A DNA stretch of 64,000 nt from Candidatus Thalassarchaeum betae (GTDB lineage Archaea; Thermoplasmatota; Poseidoniia; Poseidoniales; Thalassarchaeaceae). This document shows, one piece after another, positions 48,601 to 56,034 of the stretch; positions within the stretch are counted from its first letter, which is position 1, and the number at the start of each line of letters is the position of its first letter. The stretch is from assembly GCA_022447095.1 (NCBI GenBank), contig JAKUUP010000003.1, positions 1 to 64,000 on the forward strand. Direction: 5' to 3'. Under the pieces are notes generated by a model that ran no database searches, was not told the DNA's origin, and worked only from the letters and a program-made list of their open reading frames with translations. The translations under genes and the position numbers were made by a program.

Positions 48601-51594
48601 GGTCCAGGTCCCGCCAGCGAACCCTGTGACTTTCCTAGTAGACAGCCCGGCGAGCCTCAGCATGACTGCGAACACCGTGGTGAACTCATCGCAGCTTCCC
48701 TCCTGCGTGCTGTTGAGAATCCAATGGGCGATGTCACTATCCGAATCTAAACCGTCCATACGCCCCGAACCATCGTGATTCAGTAGGAATTCGGTGGTGT
48801 TGTTCCCGTTGATCAAGTAGTCTTGAATCGCCAATACCTTGTCCCAAGCGGAAAACGCACCTGACTCGTTGACCACTGTCTGAGTGACCGATGCGACGTA
48901 TGAGCTGTCCCTGTCCAGGAAGAAAGAGGGGAGGTCGTAGGCGTAGCTACTGCCCGAGAAGGCAGTGGTGTTCTCGGTGATTTCAGGTCCGAAGAAGACT
49001 TCAGGAGCGGTCACATAAAGCGTATCCACGGTGGACTCGTCAATCAGGATATCACGTGTGAAGTTGGAAAAGTTAAGCCCGGCCCAACCGTCCAGCCAAC
49101 TGGTGAAGTTGACTGCGTTGTAAGGCGCTATCAACTCATCTCCAGGCCCCATGATGCCGTCCGACTTGTAGCCGATCGTCCACCCGAGGACTTCGGACCC
49201 ATTCCAGAAGAACGAGTTTGGGACTCCCTGTAGAGTCGACCATTCCGGGAACATCTCAGTGTAGCCTACCAAGGTGGTGTTGACACCCCAAGAGACTCCG
49301 GTGTAACTGTCATAGGTATGCCATCTCCAGTAGTGTCTCTGAGTTGGGTCGACGCCGGACGAAGTGTTCTGTGCAACGAAGTAAAGCGCGTTGTCGTCTA
49401 TGTCGTCGTTAGGGTCCCAAGGGTTGCCATCTGCATCCACGCATCCCCAGTCCCAGTACTCGGGGGCGCACTCCTGGCCATCAGGGACTCCTCCTCCATC
49501 GGTGTCAGGGTCTCTCCAGTCAGTGCCAATCTGCTGCTCGATAGTGTCGGGTATGCCATCACCGTCAGTGTCCAATGGATTGAGGTCGTCTGCAGAGTTG
49601 TTCTGGGGATTGGTGCCGTCGACATACTCTTGGCCGTCGCCCACACCACCGTTGTCGGTGTCGGTGACATTCCACAACGTGTAGTAAGTGTCCAGAGTCC
49701 CATTGCCACCCATACCGAAGTTCAGGGGGCATCCGATAGTGCTCTCGAAGTAATTGTTCAGCCCGTCGCCGTCACTGTCCAGATTATTGTCGCAGGGGAG
49801 GCTTGGATTTGTGTCATTCAGTATCTCATTCAGGTCGTCGACGCCATCTCCGTCGGTATCGGACATATTAGGCAGTGAGAGGTACCCCCACGTCCCTAGG
49901 AACTCCTCCCAGTCAGCTAGGCCGTCGCCGTCAGTATCGACGTAGTCATCGTCGCAGTGAGGTTCGTTGAGCGCCCCAACAGTAGCGTTCCAGCACCACG
50001 AGAAATTGAGGAATACCACGGTCGAGGCATTATTCGGCTTGGCGACGTCGACATCTCGAAGAGTGTCGAACTGCATAGACCCGAACATGAAGGGAGTCCG
50101 ACTACCGTTCGTAGAGACGTAGTATGCCATCGGTGCACCATGCTGCCTCCAGTCTGTTGGATTGGGATTCAATCCTGTAGTTGAGTTGAGTGTGAGTTCC
50201 GAGTTCGTGGCGTCCCACGAGAGGATCTGCTTCTCGATCTCGACAGTCGACAGGCAGGGGTCGGTGGCGTGGGAGAGATCGAGCTCATCCCCGTCATTTA
50301 CCCCACCTCCGTCGGTGTCTGAGACGTTCCACAGGGTGCACGTCATGTTCTCCTCCCAGTTGTCTATGCCATCATCGTCGATGTCGCCCGAGTCCTCTAC
50401 CCTGGTCGGATCGGTCTCCCCAGGATCGACGATGCCGTTTCCATTGACATCTTCCTCGCCGTCATCGAACTGGTCGCCGTCGGTGTTGTTGTTCCTCGGG
50501 TCGGTGGCAAGCGGTGGGTCGCCATAGGCACCGTTGACCTCGACACCGTCAGGAATTCCGTCCCCATCGGTGTCGGCGGCGGTCGGGTCCGTGAGCAGGA
50601 TGAAGGCCTCATAGGAGTCGTTCAGATTGTCCCCATCGGTGTCGTTGTTGTTAGGATCGGTCTGGGTGATGCCGTCAACCTCTGCAGTGAATATCACACA
50701 GCCGCCGGGACCGAGTCCGAGAATCGGATTGCAGGGCGATTCGGTGGCTGTCATGTTAAATGGGCCCGGTCTGAAGTACTGAGTAGGGGGGTTGGTCGAG
50801 CCGTTCCGGGTGCCCCATGCCGGGTTGACGTACTCCCAGAGGTTACCTAAGCCGTCGCCGTCGGGGTCGCCGTTTGGTCCGTCAACGTTGGTGGTTGAAG
50901 GCGGGTCGAGTCCGTTAGCGACCTCCCAAGCGTCTGGCATCCCGTCGCCGTCAGTGTCCCAGCCATCTGGATCCTCGTCAATGGCGCCATCACCATCGTC
51001 GTCGTCGCTGGAGCAGTCGGCATCACCGTCACCGTCACCGTCGAAGGAGTCAACGAGCCCGTCCTTGTCATTGTCCATCTGGTCGTTGCAGATATTTCCC
51101 ATCGGATCCTCGTCAGCGCCATCTGAACCAGACCCCTGGATGATCTGCATGGCGCTCTCCTCGTCCCAGTTCCTCGTAGGCACGGTGCCGTTCCACCAGA
51201 CGCCGTTGTCCAGCACAGAGGGAGTCGAAGGGGAGTCCCAGCCTGCTGGAATGGCATACTGGTACTCGTTGAGATTGGTGAATGCGTCCCCGTCGGGATC
51301 ACCAGTGGAGCCGTTGTCCCCGGAGGCCGAAAGGGGGTTCAGGCCGTACTGCCACTCCCATCCGTCGGGCAGGCCGTCGTTGTCGGAGTCCCAGTCCTGC
51401 GGCTGGGTGTTGATGTAGAACTCAAGACCGTAAGTCAGGCCATCGCCGTCAGCGTCGGTGGAGGCCATAGCCTCCCACACGCCATACTCGAAGGCAGCGT
51501 AGGAAGACAACAGGAGCATGGTGCTGAAGAGGAGTGCGGAACGACGCTTGCGAGACAGAGTCTGGTGTTCATCGACAGCAGAAACAGCGTGCAT
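42622..51594 (-). CDS. Giant surface protein: TSP3-type repeats, transglutaminase-like domain, Ig-like repeats, DUF4129-like tail
   Basis: 2,990 residues, ATG 51594. Signal/anchor segment LLFSTMLLLSSYAAFEYG. Residues ~45-720 are dense in thrombospondin type 3 calcium repeats (DTDGDGIPDTIEQ, DSDNDGLPDGWE). A transglutaminase-like core lies at ~960-1030 (GSCDEFTTVFAVMLRLAG with the nucleophile Cys, then VTGFAGGTW, FTRWVEVHLE, WVPFEACPE); the usual catalytic His of HAW is Thr (FTRW). Residues ~1100-2800 are many Ig-like/carboxypeptidase-regulatory-like modules (DENGTFSLYIPVP, DSSGHPGMEGRELVF). A membrane helix (ALYALVALIVLGLLAGSLVLF, ~2850) precedes a cytoplasmic DUF4129-like helical domain (FNYTAELLAAGDEVREAI). 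DUF4129 is commonly coupled to transglutaminase domains. Likely a cell-surface structural or adhesive protein. Confidence 0.9.
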   Translation of the reverse strand: MHAVSAVDEHQTLSRKRRSALLFSTMLLLSSYAAFEYGVWEAMASTDADGDGLTYGLEFYINTQPQDWDSDNDGLPDGWEWQYGLNPLSASGDNGSTGDPDGDAFTNLNEYQYAIPAGWDSPSTPSVLDNGVWWNGTVPTRNWDEESAMQIIQGSGSDGADEDPMGNICNDQMDNDKDGLVDSFDGDGDGDADCSSDDDDGDGAIDEDPDGWDTDGDGMPDAWEVANGLDPPSTTNVDGPNGDPDGDGLGNLWEYVNPAWGTRNGSTNPPTQYFRPGPFNMTATESPCNPILGLGPGGCVIFTAEVDGITQTDPNNNDTDGDNLNDSYEAFILLTDPTAADTDGDGIPDGVEVNGAYGDPPLATDPRNNNTDGDQFDDGEEDVNGNGIVDPGETDPTRVEDSGDIDDDGIDNWEENMTCTLWNVSDTDGGGVNDGDELDLSHATDPCLSTVEIEKQILSWDATNSELTLNSTTGLNPNPTDWRQHGAPMAYYVSTNGSRTPFMFGSMQFDTLRDVDVAKPNNASTVVFLNFSWCWNATVGALNEPHCDDDYVDTDGDGLADWEEFLGTWGYLSLPNMSDTDGDGVDDLNEILNDTNPSLPCDNNLDSDGDGLNNYFESTIGCPLNFGMGGNGTLDTYYTLWNVTDTDNGGVGDGQEYVDGTNPQNNSADDLNPLDTDGDGIPDTIEQQIGTDWRDPDTDGGGVPDGQECAPEYWDWGCVDADGNPWDPNDDIDDNALYFVAQNTSSGVDPTQRHYWRWHTYDSYTGVSWGVNTTLVGYTEMFPEWSTLQGVPNSFFWNGSEVLGWTIGYKSDGIMGPGDELIAPYNAVNFTSWLDGWAGLNFSNFTRDILIDESTVDTLYVTAPEVFFGPEITENTTAFSGSSYAYDLPSFFLDRDSSYVASVTQTVVNESGAFSAWDKVLAIQDYLINGNNTTEFLLNHDGSGRMDGLDSDSDIAHWILNSTQEGSCDEFTTVFAVMLRLAGLSTRKVTGFAGGTWTGDSFEVYGKDFTRWVEVHLETNANQGGLDMGWVPFEACPEMASIEVVNQEWGPTWVERDHSSGSIWLNGSLRFVENHSAAENITLNLYLVRSNQTANVPGSAAVSHHLVANGTTDQNGSFQLNGTPDIVIDPGFGALVLHVLERAYVGSQGISFEWRLNVSDDVNLSLREPPPTDEPPLGAGVETLVTGDMYWASAPYTDPSALDSMQVILNYTTATDGPVSLIAEIGAGGYYEFSLAINESEPLGLINASLNFFGWHEEDLNNASTPSYHVRPATFGFMFNITPAPNLTVTLEGTDANNSILDIDEPVYLNGTVLSRGPNTESLNGTLFLKMRRATTNGPYTTLATWYLNDSNWTTTPGEFAVSWLFAASDVPIPAGEVQVKVEFDSEGLYANDQSTFTDQYGIRSFINFNYTLGPAMRGNLNNVEVILTDHTYTSLAQFRGTYVLEFNGSESWNTTNGPETWNVTDPDNPRLEVTWTPPWQMFAGDYSWVLNFSGSTWFYPATAVDEIRIRGRANATVEIGLEWTPRGATNWVAGSANDIFHEIPILGNNSSVLVQLEVPSNLPPAPDGSPASPVIYRLASGWINQSTGGYNMSFVMPSGVGAGVYDLRVKLDFSGFPPQGGYFFKEQEAEYVRAGIQTEFVVVAAPGSLIVAAGSTMTLNATITDVEDDGLLQGVLADLYFDWGGPLQQILQNQTTGSDGLVRFNSMIPASTPPGYYSVRVHAPDDLSDNLTVENAGRWLGNDSLVNLTVQVSSFVEIDSIPTEVTAGQAFSISGRVIDGADSNRTVNGPMAVEVFFLNDASETLVLSQTTSSNGSFTILVPTDPMGDGVTSGTKTVVVSVINGSSPFYLTGTGNASILVRGVTQFIDRNPVINTVADRGSSVNFGARLVESSDNDRQIDDATVTAKFHDTWLTPVQTNGAGMTNFSFEIPHSHPLGLIAITLMFNGSSTLHSTATIITTITIRSPTNLTLDPITDNPAAGEFFTVSGMLTSSNGSGITDRDGNTLSPALTFNIDGQSNTFTMTGGAVSPNGSWSAVIHLDLSFPRGTHDLMATYTPNVNYYGSSTGNGTFDSRGYSLLSILDPSDLDPDSRTIRGDVISVNISLIDNAGQPVDSVPVDMYVDGLFEWRGTTDVNGSMNTVLSVDVMRAPGPMTITAQFAGINGTTGLLGDESWTRVIILAPTELNITSITGSAIAGESITFSGTLLDEHGQLLLHGGNAAGGIIHLAIDGVTVGPTYSTQSNASTGEWSITYDLPLDVDYGMHTVTVNFLGGFTWVDPMGQGDSLNPEYYLPSSHTTQFNATQTSQVVLTTPPGDIDRNELLLIEGMLTDGSGRVLPYRDLDVSMNGQFLTGLTVDENGTFSLYIPVPPDMELGPRVVLISFQGEEFILGSNSSTIFTVYGPVEVSVVKPPTIAVGDLLTLQGTVKDNLPEGWLSNHSLQIFVDGVLVGITSTDENGGWSYAWVVSDFLEVGNHTMIIMAPEQGYHRLDSTETVLTVAYHTGMTLQVDSTVITRGGTWNFTGRLFDADSSGHPGMEGRELVFRLDGQIVGSLTTSIDGTFSYSHDVGYAIARGPHNVAFSFSGETFYLPVQYNMTVYTRADIDIEVFSNNLAIIRGDPDSPIKLQGRILEIGGEGNVMHNMTIALYWGDSLLPLIGNPWQDDGTEHFGLITNAIQVMPPGPLTLTIKVEPDGSRYLNGDSIEVEVMILISVVFVFEPDSLFLAEGQRLLEGSVNVSALDTGQPVPDFPLSAYLVNSTCDNRDSSTHFSRVGLTDQGGEFTYQFESVIGLPSFHNDSFWGELRVCFSTNSDFVDPINKTWLANFHGGLDIEYEQQDPQSFRPALYALVALIVLGLLAGSLVLFRRRKQAAIDELAGVFNYTAELLAAGDEVREAIFNCYESLCRILMRRGFLRRDFETVREFELAIRNALPISEQALVALDRIFEEARYSSHVLGEPHRQNAQMALSTVLQEIDELQDIPERDSFLTEA

Positions 51595-51609
51595 TCGGAC
51601 ACCTACTGA

Positions 51610-51640
51610 CTGCCTACGGCAGAAGTACGGGTCTTAAGAC
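51610..51640. promoter_or_regulatory. Inverted repeats upstream of the 2,990-residue gene
   Basis: CTGCC-TAC-GGCAG (51610-51622) and the 10-bp palindrome GTCTTAAGAC (51631-51640), whose centre CTTAAG is a TATA-like candidate ~40 bp before the ATG at 51594. The first repeat would overlap the expected transcription start. Confidence 0.35.
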
Positions 51641-51676
51641 GAATGGAGCGCCGTTCGGACGCCGATTCGCCTGACC

Positions 51677-54613
51677 TCAGACGAGTTCAATCTCATCGTC
51701 TTCGTAATCGTCCGACTCTTCTTCCTCGACTGCGGTCACAGGGGCTGGTAGGTCCGACCCCCCATCGTCGTCTCCGCCTTCTTCTTCATCGTCGTCCAGT
51801 GCCTCGAGAAGGGCCAAGTGGGCAGTCCAGCGGCGACGGTTCATCCTGCTCTGTACCCCAGCGACGAGGAGCAGTATGCTGACCAAGCCGATTACCAAGG
51901 TCGAGAGGCGTGGATGGGTAATTTCGTTAATCAGGATTTCTAACAGCGATGAAATCCCCACTGTCATCGTGATCGTCGTCGTAGCGGTGTACTCGTCGGG
52001 CCAACTCTGTTCCGTGTCGAAAGGGGTGGCGGTGACGACAACCGGAACCTGCTCGCCGTTGTTAGCGGATTCTGGAATGGTTACATCAAGGGTGAAGGTA
52101 GCCTCCTCAAAGGCCTCAAGCTCGATCAGTGGCGAGCCGGAAGGGCCTTCGACATCGATGCTCCAACCGGATTGCTCGACTTCGGCATCGAGCAGCACGG
52201 TCAGAGGCCCGTTGCCGTTGTTCTTGACCTTGAGTTGTATCGAGTAGGACTCGCCGGGCAGCAACTGCCTGTTCGGCGAGACCTGTACAATCTCAAGATT
52301 TGGCTCGTCGGCTTCGATCTCAAATACCATTGGCAGGTCGAAGTACCTCGCGTCATCGTCGGTGGTGTCCTCTATGATACGGAGGTAGACAGTATGATTG
52401 CCGGCTATGACCTGACTAGTCAGAGTCACTGTGACGAAGACCTCAGTAAAGTCTCCGGGTCCGAGGGACACTCTAGGGACTGCGTCGCCGTCCTCGTCGA
52501 GGATCAGGAACTGCCACTGCCCGTATGCCGGGTCCCGATCGGTGTTCTCTTCGAGCGAGGCGGGGTTCTGTATCCTCCACCATGTGGCGGACTCGCCGCC
52601 GGACATGCTGTTGGTTATCCTGACTCTCATGTCGACAACAGCATTGCCCGAGCCAGGCGAGCACAGCGACACCTGCATATGGCCGAGGGGGGAGCCGTCG
52701 CAGTCGTGAGAGACTTCGGCGTGTATCCCGTAAGTCCTCTGAATGGTGAAGATGACGTTCGTTCTGAGCGATGAGTTGCCGTCGCTAATCACCTCAACCT
52801 CAATCTCCCCTATATCGGGGTCATCTCGGTCGGAGGACGGTTTGATATTGAACAACAGGACCTGAGTAGAATGTCGCTCGAGGAGAGCGGTATGGAAGGT
52901 ACCGTCGCCCTCGTCCTCAAGTATCCTCTCTCCTGTGTCGTTGTCATAAATCTGGATGATCGACTTGGCCCTGCGAAGGACATCGATCCTGAATGTGTCA
53001 GCATCGAAGCCGGTGTTGAATATCTCCAGCAGGAAGGGGGTGAACTCGTCATGCTCGACGTATCTTGGCGCGCTCTGATCGAAGTCGTCAGGTCGAGTTG
53101 AGTTCGCCATCTGGACGTCGTGGTCCTCGTTCCACACCGAAACCTCGGGGGGTTGGTAGACGTCTATCTTCTTCAAGTCAATCTGCAAGATTTTCTGGTC
53201 CACCACTTGCAGGACACTCTCTACCTCAGCCTCAGCGACCGCCCTGATTTCGATGTTTTCGGGGGTGGCGGTCAGATCATCGGGAGCTTGCAGAAGAAGC
53301 GTCGGCATGACGATGGTGCCGCCTGCGTTAAGTGTATAGCCGCCCGGCGAGTCGAACTCAAGCAGCCAAGAGCTGCCTAGATTGGTCAGAACTTCCAATT
53401 CCACCTCCATCGATTTGGTCGAGTCTCCCGTGTGCATAAGTTGCAGTTCTATTGTAGTGGCCTGACCAGGAGCGATATACTCAGTGAGCCGGTTCAGGCG
53501 ATGGGTAATTGAGACGCCCCACTGGTGCATCTCGACCGGGTCATGGTCAATCAGGAAGGCGTTACCCTGGATGTCGGTAATCTCCAATTCGACGGAGTAC
53601 TCGCCGGCAGGAAGACCGCTTGGGTAGGTCCAGATGTACTCGCCGAATATGCCCTGGCTGGTATCCTCGATGTCCTCGTCGTCCTCGTTGATGATGTGGT
53701 CAATCCTGTAGACTCCAGCAGGATCCCTCATAATCAATCGGGTCGACTCGATGTCGAAGCGACCGAAGGCGCTCTTGACATCGAAAGTGAACTGCATGGC
53801 GCGCTCGGAGAGTAAGTCGTTCGGGTACCAGTCGAGTTCAGGGCCCTCGGCTAGTTCGGCGCCCTCTCGCTGTAGAACGACGAGGCTGCTGGAGATCGCA
53901 TTGGCCTCGACCTCGAGTTGGGAGAATCTGTTATTCTCGTCGTCGATCTCGTTCCAAGCGACCTCGGCCTCGCAACTGGAACCGCCCGGGAACGAGCCAC
54001 CGTCGCAGCCGGACATCTCGGCACTGACGGTGATTTCGATCCTCTCGTCCTTGGTAACCGTGAACGACTGGTCCTGACCCATGTCTATGTCGAACTCCTC
54101 GTGGTCGAAGCTGCAACTGTTGGTAAAACTCGTAGTGCAGGCTTCAGTATCCCAAGACGATGTGCCGACTTGGGAGCCGCCGGCCTTGAGGGTGATAGTC
54201 CAGTCTACTGTCGAGCCGCTGGGCCCCGTGGCTCTTAGAAACAGGTCCAGCGGGAGATAGTATGAACTGGAGCCGCTGCCGTGCTGTGGCCTTCCGTGAG
54301 CCACGAGCGAGGAGAGCATATCTCCGGAACGGAACTCGACTTCGTTATCGAGAGCACTGGCACTGTCTTGGCCGCCGGACTCGGGCACCTTCGTCGTGAT
54401 GTAGCCGTCGCCTCCGGCGGACGAGTTCTGCGAGGATAAGTACAGGGTGTACATCTTCAGTTCGGCGTCGTCGTCAACCGACATTGACTCGGAATAACGC
54501 AGTTCCGGGCCCGGGGCCATAGAGAGGTAGATGGGGGCCGTAATCACCAGAGCAAGGGCAATAGCCAGTCTGGCGCGCCCAACTCCTACATTCGATGTGC
54601 TACTCGCCTGCAC
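51677..54613 (-). CDS. Large membrane-anchored surface protein with Ig-like (NEW3-type) repeats and acidic tail
   Basis: 978 residues starting at GTG 54613 with a signal segment (LAIALALVITAPIYLSMA). The outer part has Cys pairs (DTEACTTSFTNSCSFDHE, MSGCDGGSFPGGSSCEAE), then repeated ~100-residue beta domains with the VKNNGNGPLTVLLD / IFNTGFDADTFRIDV / LMHTGDSTKSMEVEL pattern seen in NEW3/CARDB-type modules. A single helix (LSTLVIGLVSILLLVAGV) near residue 915 leads to a basic stop-transfer (RMNRRRW) and a tail rich in Asp/Glu (DDDEEEGGDDDGG...EEEESDDYEDDEIELV). It shares its plan with the proteins at 5303 and 21078. TATA-like TTTAA near 54638-54642. Confidence 0.85.
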   Translation of the reverse strand: MQASSTSNVGVGRARLAIALALVITAPIYLSMAPGPELRYSESMSVDDDAELKMYTLYLSSQNSSAGGDGYITTKVPESGGQDSASALDNEVEFRSGDMLSSLVAHGRPQHGSGSSSYYLPLDLFLRATGPSGSTVDWTITLKAGGSQVGTSSWDTEACTTSFTNSCSFDHEEFDIDMGQDQSFTVTKDERIEITVSAEMSGCDGGSFPGGSSCEAEVAWNEIDDENNRFSQLEVEANAISSSLVVLQREGAELAEGPELDWYPNDLLSERAMQFTFDVKSAFGRFDIESTRLIMRDPAGVYRIDHIINEDDEDIEDTSQGIFGEYIWTYPSGLPAGEYSVELEITDIQGNAFLIDHDPVEMHQWGVSITHRLNRLTEYIAPGQATTIELQLMHTGDSTKSMEVELEVLTNLGSSWLLEFDSPGGYTLNAGGTIVMPTLLLQAPDDLTATPENIEIRAVAEAEVESVLQVVDQKILQIDLKKIDVYQPPEVSVWNEDHDVQMANSTRPDDFDQSAPRYVEHDEFTPFLLEIFNTGFDADTFRIDVLRRAKSIIQIYDNDTGERILEDEGDGTFHTALLERHSTQVLLFNIKPSSDRDDPDIGEIEVEVISDGNSSLRTNVIFTIQRTYGIHAEVSHDCDGSPLGHMQVSLCSPGSGNAVVDMRVRITNSMSGGESATWWRIQNPASLEENTDRDPAYGQWQFLILDEDGDAVPRVSLGPGDFTEVFVTVTLTSQVIAGNHTVYLRIIEDTTDDDARYFDLPMVFEIEADEPNLEIVQVSPNRQLLPGESYSIQLKVKNNGNGPLTVLLDAEVEQSGWSIDVEGPSGSPLIELEAFEEATFTLDVTIPESANNGEQVPVVVTATPFDTEQSWPDEYTATTTITMTVGISSLLEILINEITHPRLSTLVIGLVSILLLVAGVQSRMNRRRWTAHLALLEALDDDEEEGGDDDGGSDLPAPVTAVEEEESDDYEDDEIELV

Positions 54614-54646
54614 GCTATTTCGGTCGTCAGAGTGGCGTTAAAGCGT

Positions 54647-54665
54647 TCGTACCTTTAGGGTACGA
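54647..54665. promoter_or_regulatory. 7-5-7 inverted repeat upstream of surface gene
   Basis: TCGTACC-TTTAG-GGTACGA, immediately upstream of the TATA-like TTTAA (54638-54642) of the gene starting at 54613. The placement relative to TATA matches the repeat at 12110-12126. Confidence 0.4.
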
Positions 54666-54731
54666 GATACGTCAATTGTCGGGGGCCTATCGTGCGCTCG
54701 GTTCAAGTGAGGATGGCCCCGCTGGAGGGGC

Positions 54732-54813
54732 GCAGGGGTTCCCGAGTGGTCAAAGGGGCCGGACTTAAGCTCCGGTGCTTAGTGCTTCGCAGGTTCAAAT
54801 CCTGCCCCCTGCA
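54732..54813 (+). tRNA. tRNA-Leu (anticodon TAA)
   Basis: Acceptor GCAGGGG pairs with CCCCTGC; anticodon stem CCGGA/TCCGG encloses CTTAAGC, giving TAA (codon UUA). Long variable arm (class II) and T arm with TTCAAAT. Discriminator A. CCA is not encoded (CTC follows), unlike the two other tRNAs here. It ends 2 bp from the convergent folB stop. Confidence 0.95.
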
Positions 54814-54815
54814 CT

Positions 54816-55220
54816 CTATTTCAACCGGGTCATGGAGCATCCCAGTCTGCCGCCGTCCTCAAGGGCGTCCAACTTGGCGATACAAACAGAAGCCGCGACG
54901 GTTTCTGCGGGAGCGAGGACCTCGTCGAGCAGCCTAGTCGCGAGGGTCTCGAGCAAGGCGGGTCGTTCCATCTCTAGGGTCCTGTGCAGAGCGGCTAGCA
55001 GGTACTCGTAGTCCAAGACCTGGTCAATCAAATCCTCCGGGGGCTTCTCAGCGCCCTCGATCATCACGTGGATATCGAAACTTACTCGCTGTGGCGAGCC
55101 CACCTCATGAGAGTGAATACCGACATCGACCTCACGGACGACGCCTTCTAGGAACAGAGACGAGACCCCTCTGCCACTGGATTCAAGCAGTTTTAGGAGT
55201 GCTTTGCTGTGGCTGTCCAT
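54816..55220 (-). CDS. folB: Dihydroneopterin aldolase-like protein (FolB family)
   Basis: About 134 residues from ATG 55220 (MDSHSKALLKL). Family pattern: LFLEGVVREVDVGIHSHEVGSPQRVSFDIHVMIE near the N-terminus, LDYEYLLAALHRTLE in the middle, and LLETLATRLLDEVLAP with the conserved Glu. The enzyme converts dihydroneopterin to 6-hydroxymethyl-dihydropterin (or epimerises it) in pterin/folate synthesis. It sits directly after the FolM-like reductase with ~4 bp between, so the pair is a pterin unit. Start at 55247 would overlap that gene and was rejected. Confidence 0.88.
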   Translation of the reverse strand: MDSHSKALLKLLESSGRGVSSLFLEGVVREVDVGIHSHEVGSPQRVSFDIHVMIEGAEKPPEDLIDQVLDYEYLLAALHRTLEMERPALLETLATRLLDEVLAPAETVAASVCIAKLDALEDGGRLGCSMTRLK

Positions 55221-55224
55221 GAAC

Positions 55225-55986
55225 TCACTCCGTCTCGAACAGTACATCCCTTACGCGGGAGAGGAACCTCTCCCCTGAGTCTACGAACAGCACTTGGCCA
55301 GTGACTGCTTTGGCGCCCAATAAGTAGGATACGGCCTCGGCGACATCTTCGGGGGAAGGGCCGTAGCCGAGAGGGGATTCTGACTGGGCGCGAGAGAATC
55401 CGGCCTCAGTCTGTTCTTCGCTCGACAGGGTGTGACCGGGTGCCACGGCATTGACCCTGATGCGGGGTGCGAGTCCTCTGGCGAGTGCATCGGTGAGCCC
55501 CAGTAGAGCATAACGAGAGGCCGTATAAGAGAGGTGATCTGGATTAGGTTCGGCTATCTTCTGGTCCAGTACATTAACCACGCAAGCCCTGCCATTGTCG
55601 TCAATATGCTGTTTGAGAGAACGAATCAGCAACATCGGAGACTTGGCGTTGACGTCCATGTGAGCGTCCCAGCCCTCAGAGTCGATGCTGTCGATGTCGT
55701 CGTGAGCGAACAAGGATGCGTTGTTGACGAGGCCATACAGAGGACCCAAACTGCTGGCCTGAGAGACCAGCGATGCTGCAGCCTCGGCGTCAGAGAGGTC
55801 GGCTTGAACGGCAACGGCGCTGCCACCTCCCGAGTGAATCTGTCTGACGACCTCTGCAGCATCATCCTCAGAACTGCGGTAGTGTACGGCGATCGAGTAA
55901 CCTTCAGCCGCCAAACGCAGTGAGATTGCCCTCCCTATACGCCTAGCTCCACCAGTCACCAGCACAGCGCCCCGGTCCATGAGCAT
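55225..55986 (-). CDS. Short-chain dehydrogenase, pteridine reductase-like (FolM/PTR1 type)
   Basis: About 253 residues from ATG 55986. NADPH-binding VTGGARRIGRAISLRLA with VHYRSS (a PTR1/FolM-type N-terminus that prefers NADPH), LVNNASLFAHDD, and the C-terminal VNAVAPGHTL. The usual YxxxK catalytic pair reads Y-T-A-S-R (LSYTASRYALLG), with Arg in place of Lys. Adjacent folB suggests reduction of dihydropterins such as dihydromonapterin or dihydrofolate. The frame runs upstream to 56109, but that part would overlap lipA. Confidence 0.87.
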   Translation of the reverse strand: MLMDRGAVLVTGGARRIGRAISLRLAAEGYSIAVHYRSSEDDAAEVVRQIHSGGGSAVAVQADLSDAEAAASLVSQASSLGPLYGLVNNASLFAHDDIDSIDSEGWDAHMDVNAKSPMLLIRSLKQHIDDNGRACVVNVLDQKIAEPNPDHLSYTASRYALLGLTDALARGLAPRIRVNAVAPGHTLSSEEQTEAGFSRAQSESPLGYGPSPEDVAEAVSYLLGAKAVTGQVLFVDSGERFLSRVRDVLFETE

Positions 55987-56034
55987 CCGAGGGACACTCC
56001 CAATATTACCCGTTGTATCTACAGAAGCATGCTG

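Noticed and set aside
49400-51450. Short repeated DNA resembling a CRISPR or tandem-repeat array
   Set aside because: These are codon-level repeats of DxDxDG calcium loops in a continuous reading frame; spacing and sequence vary.
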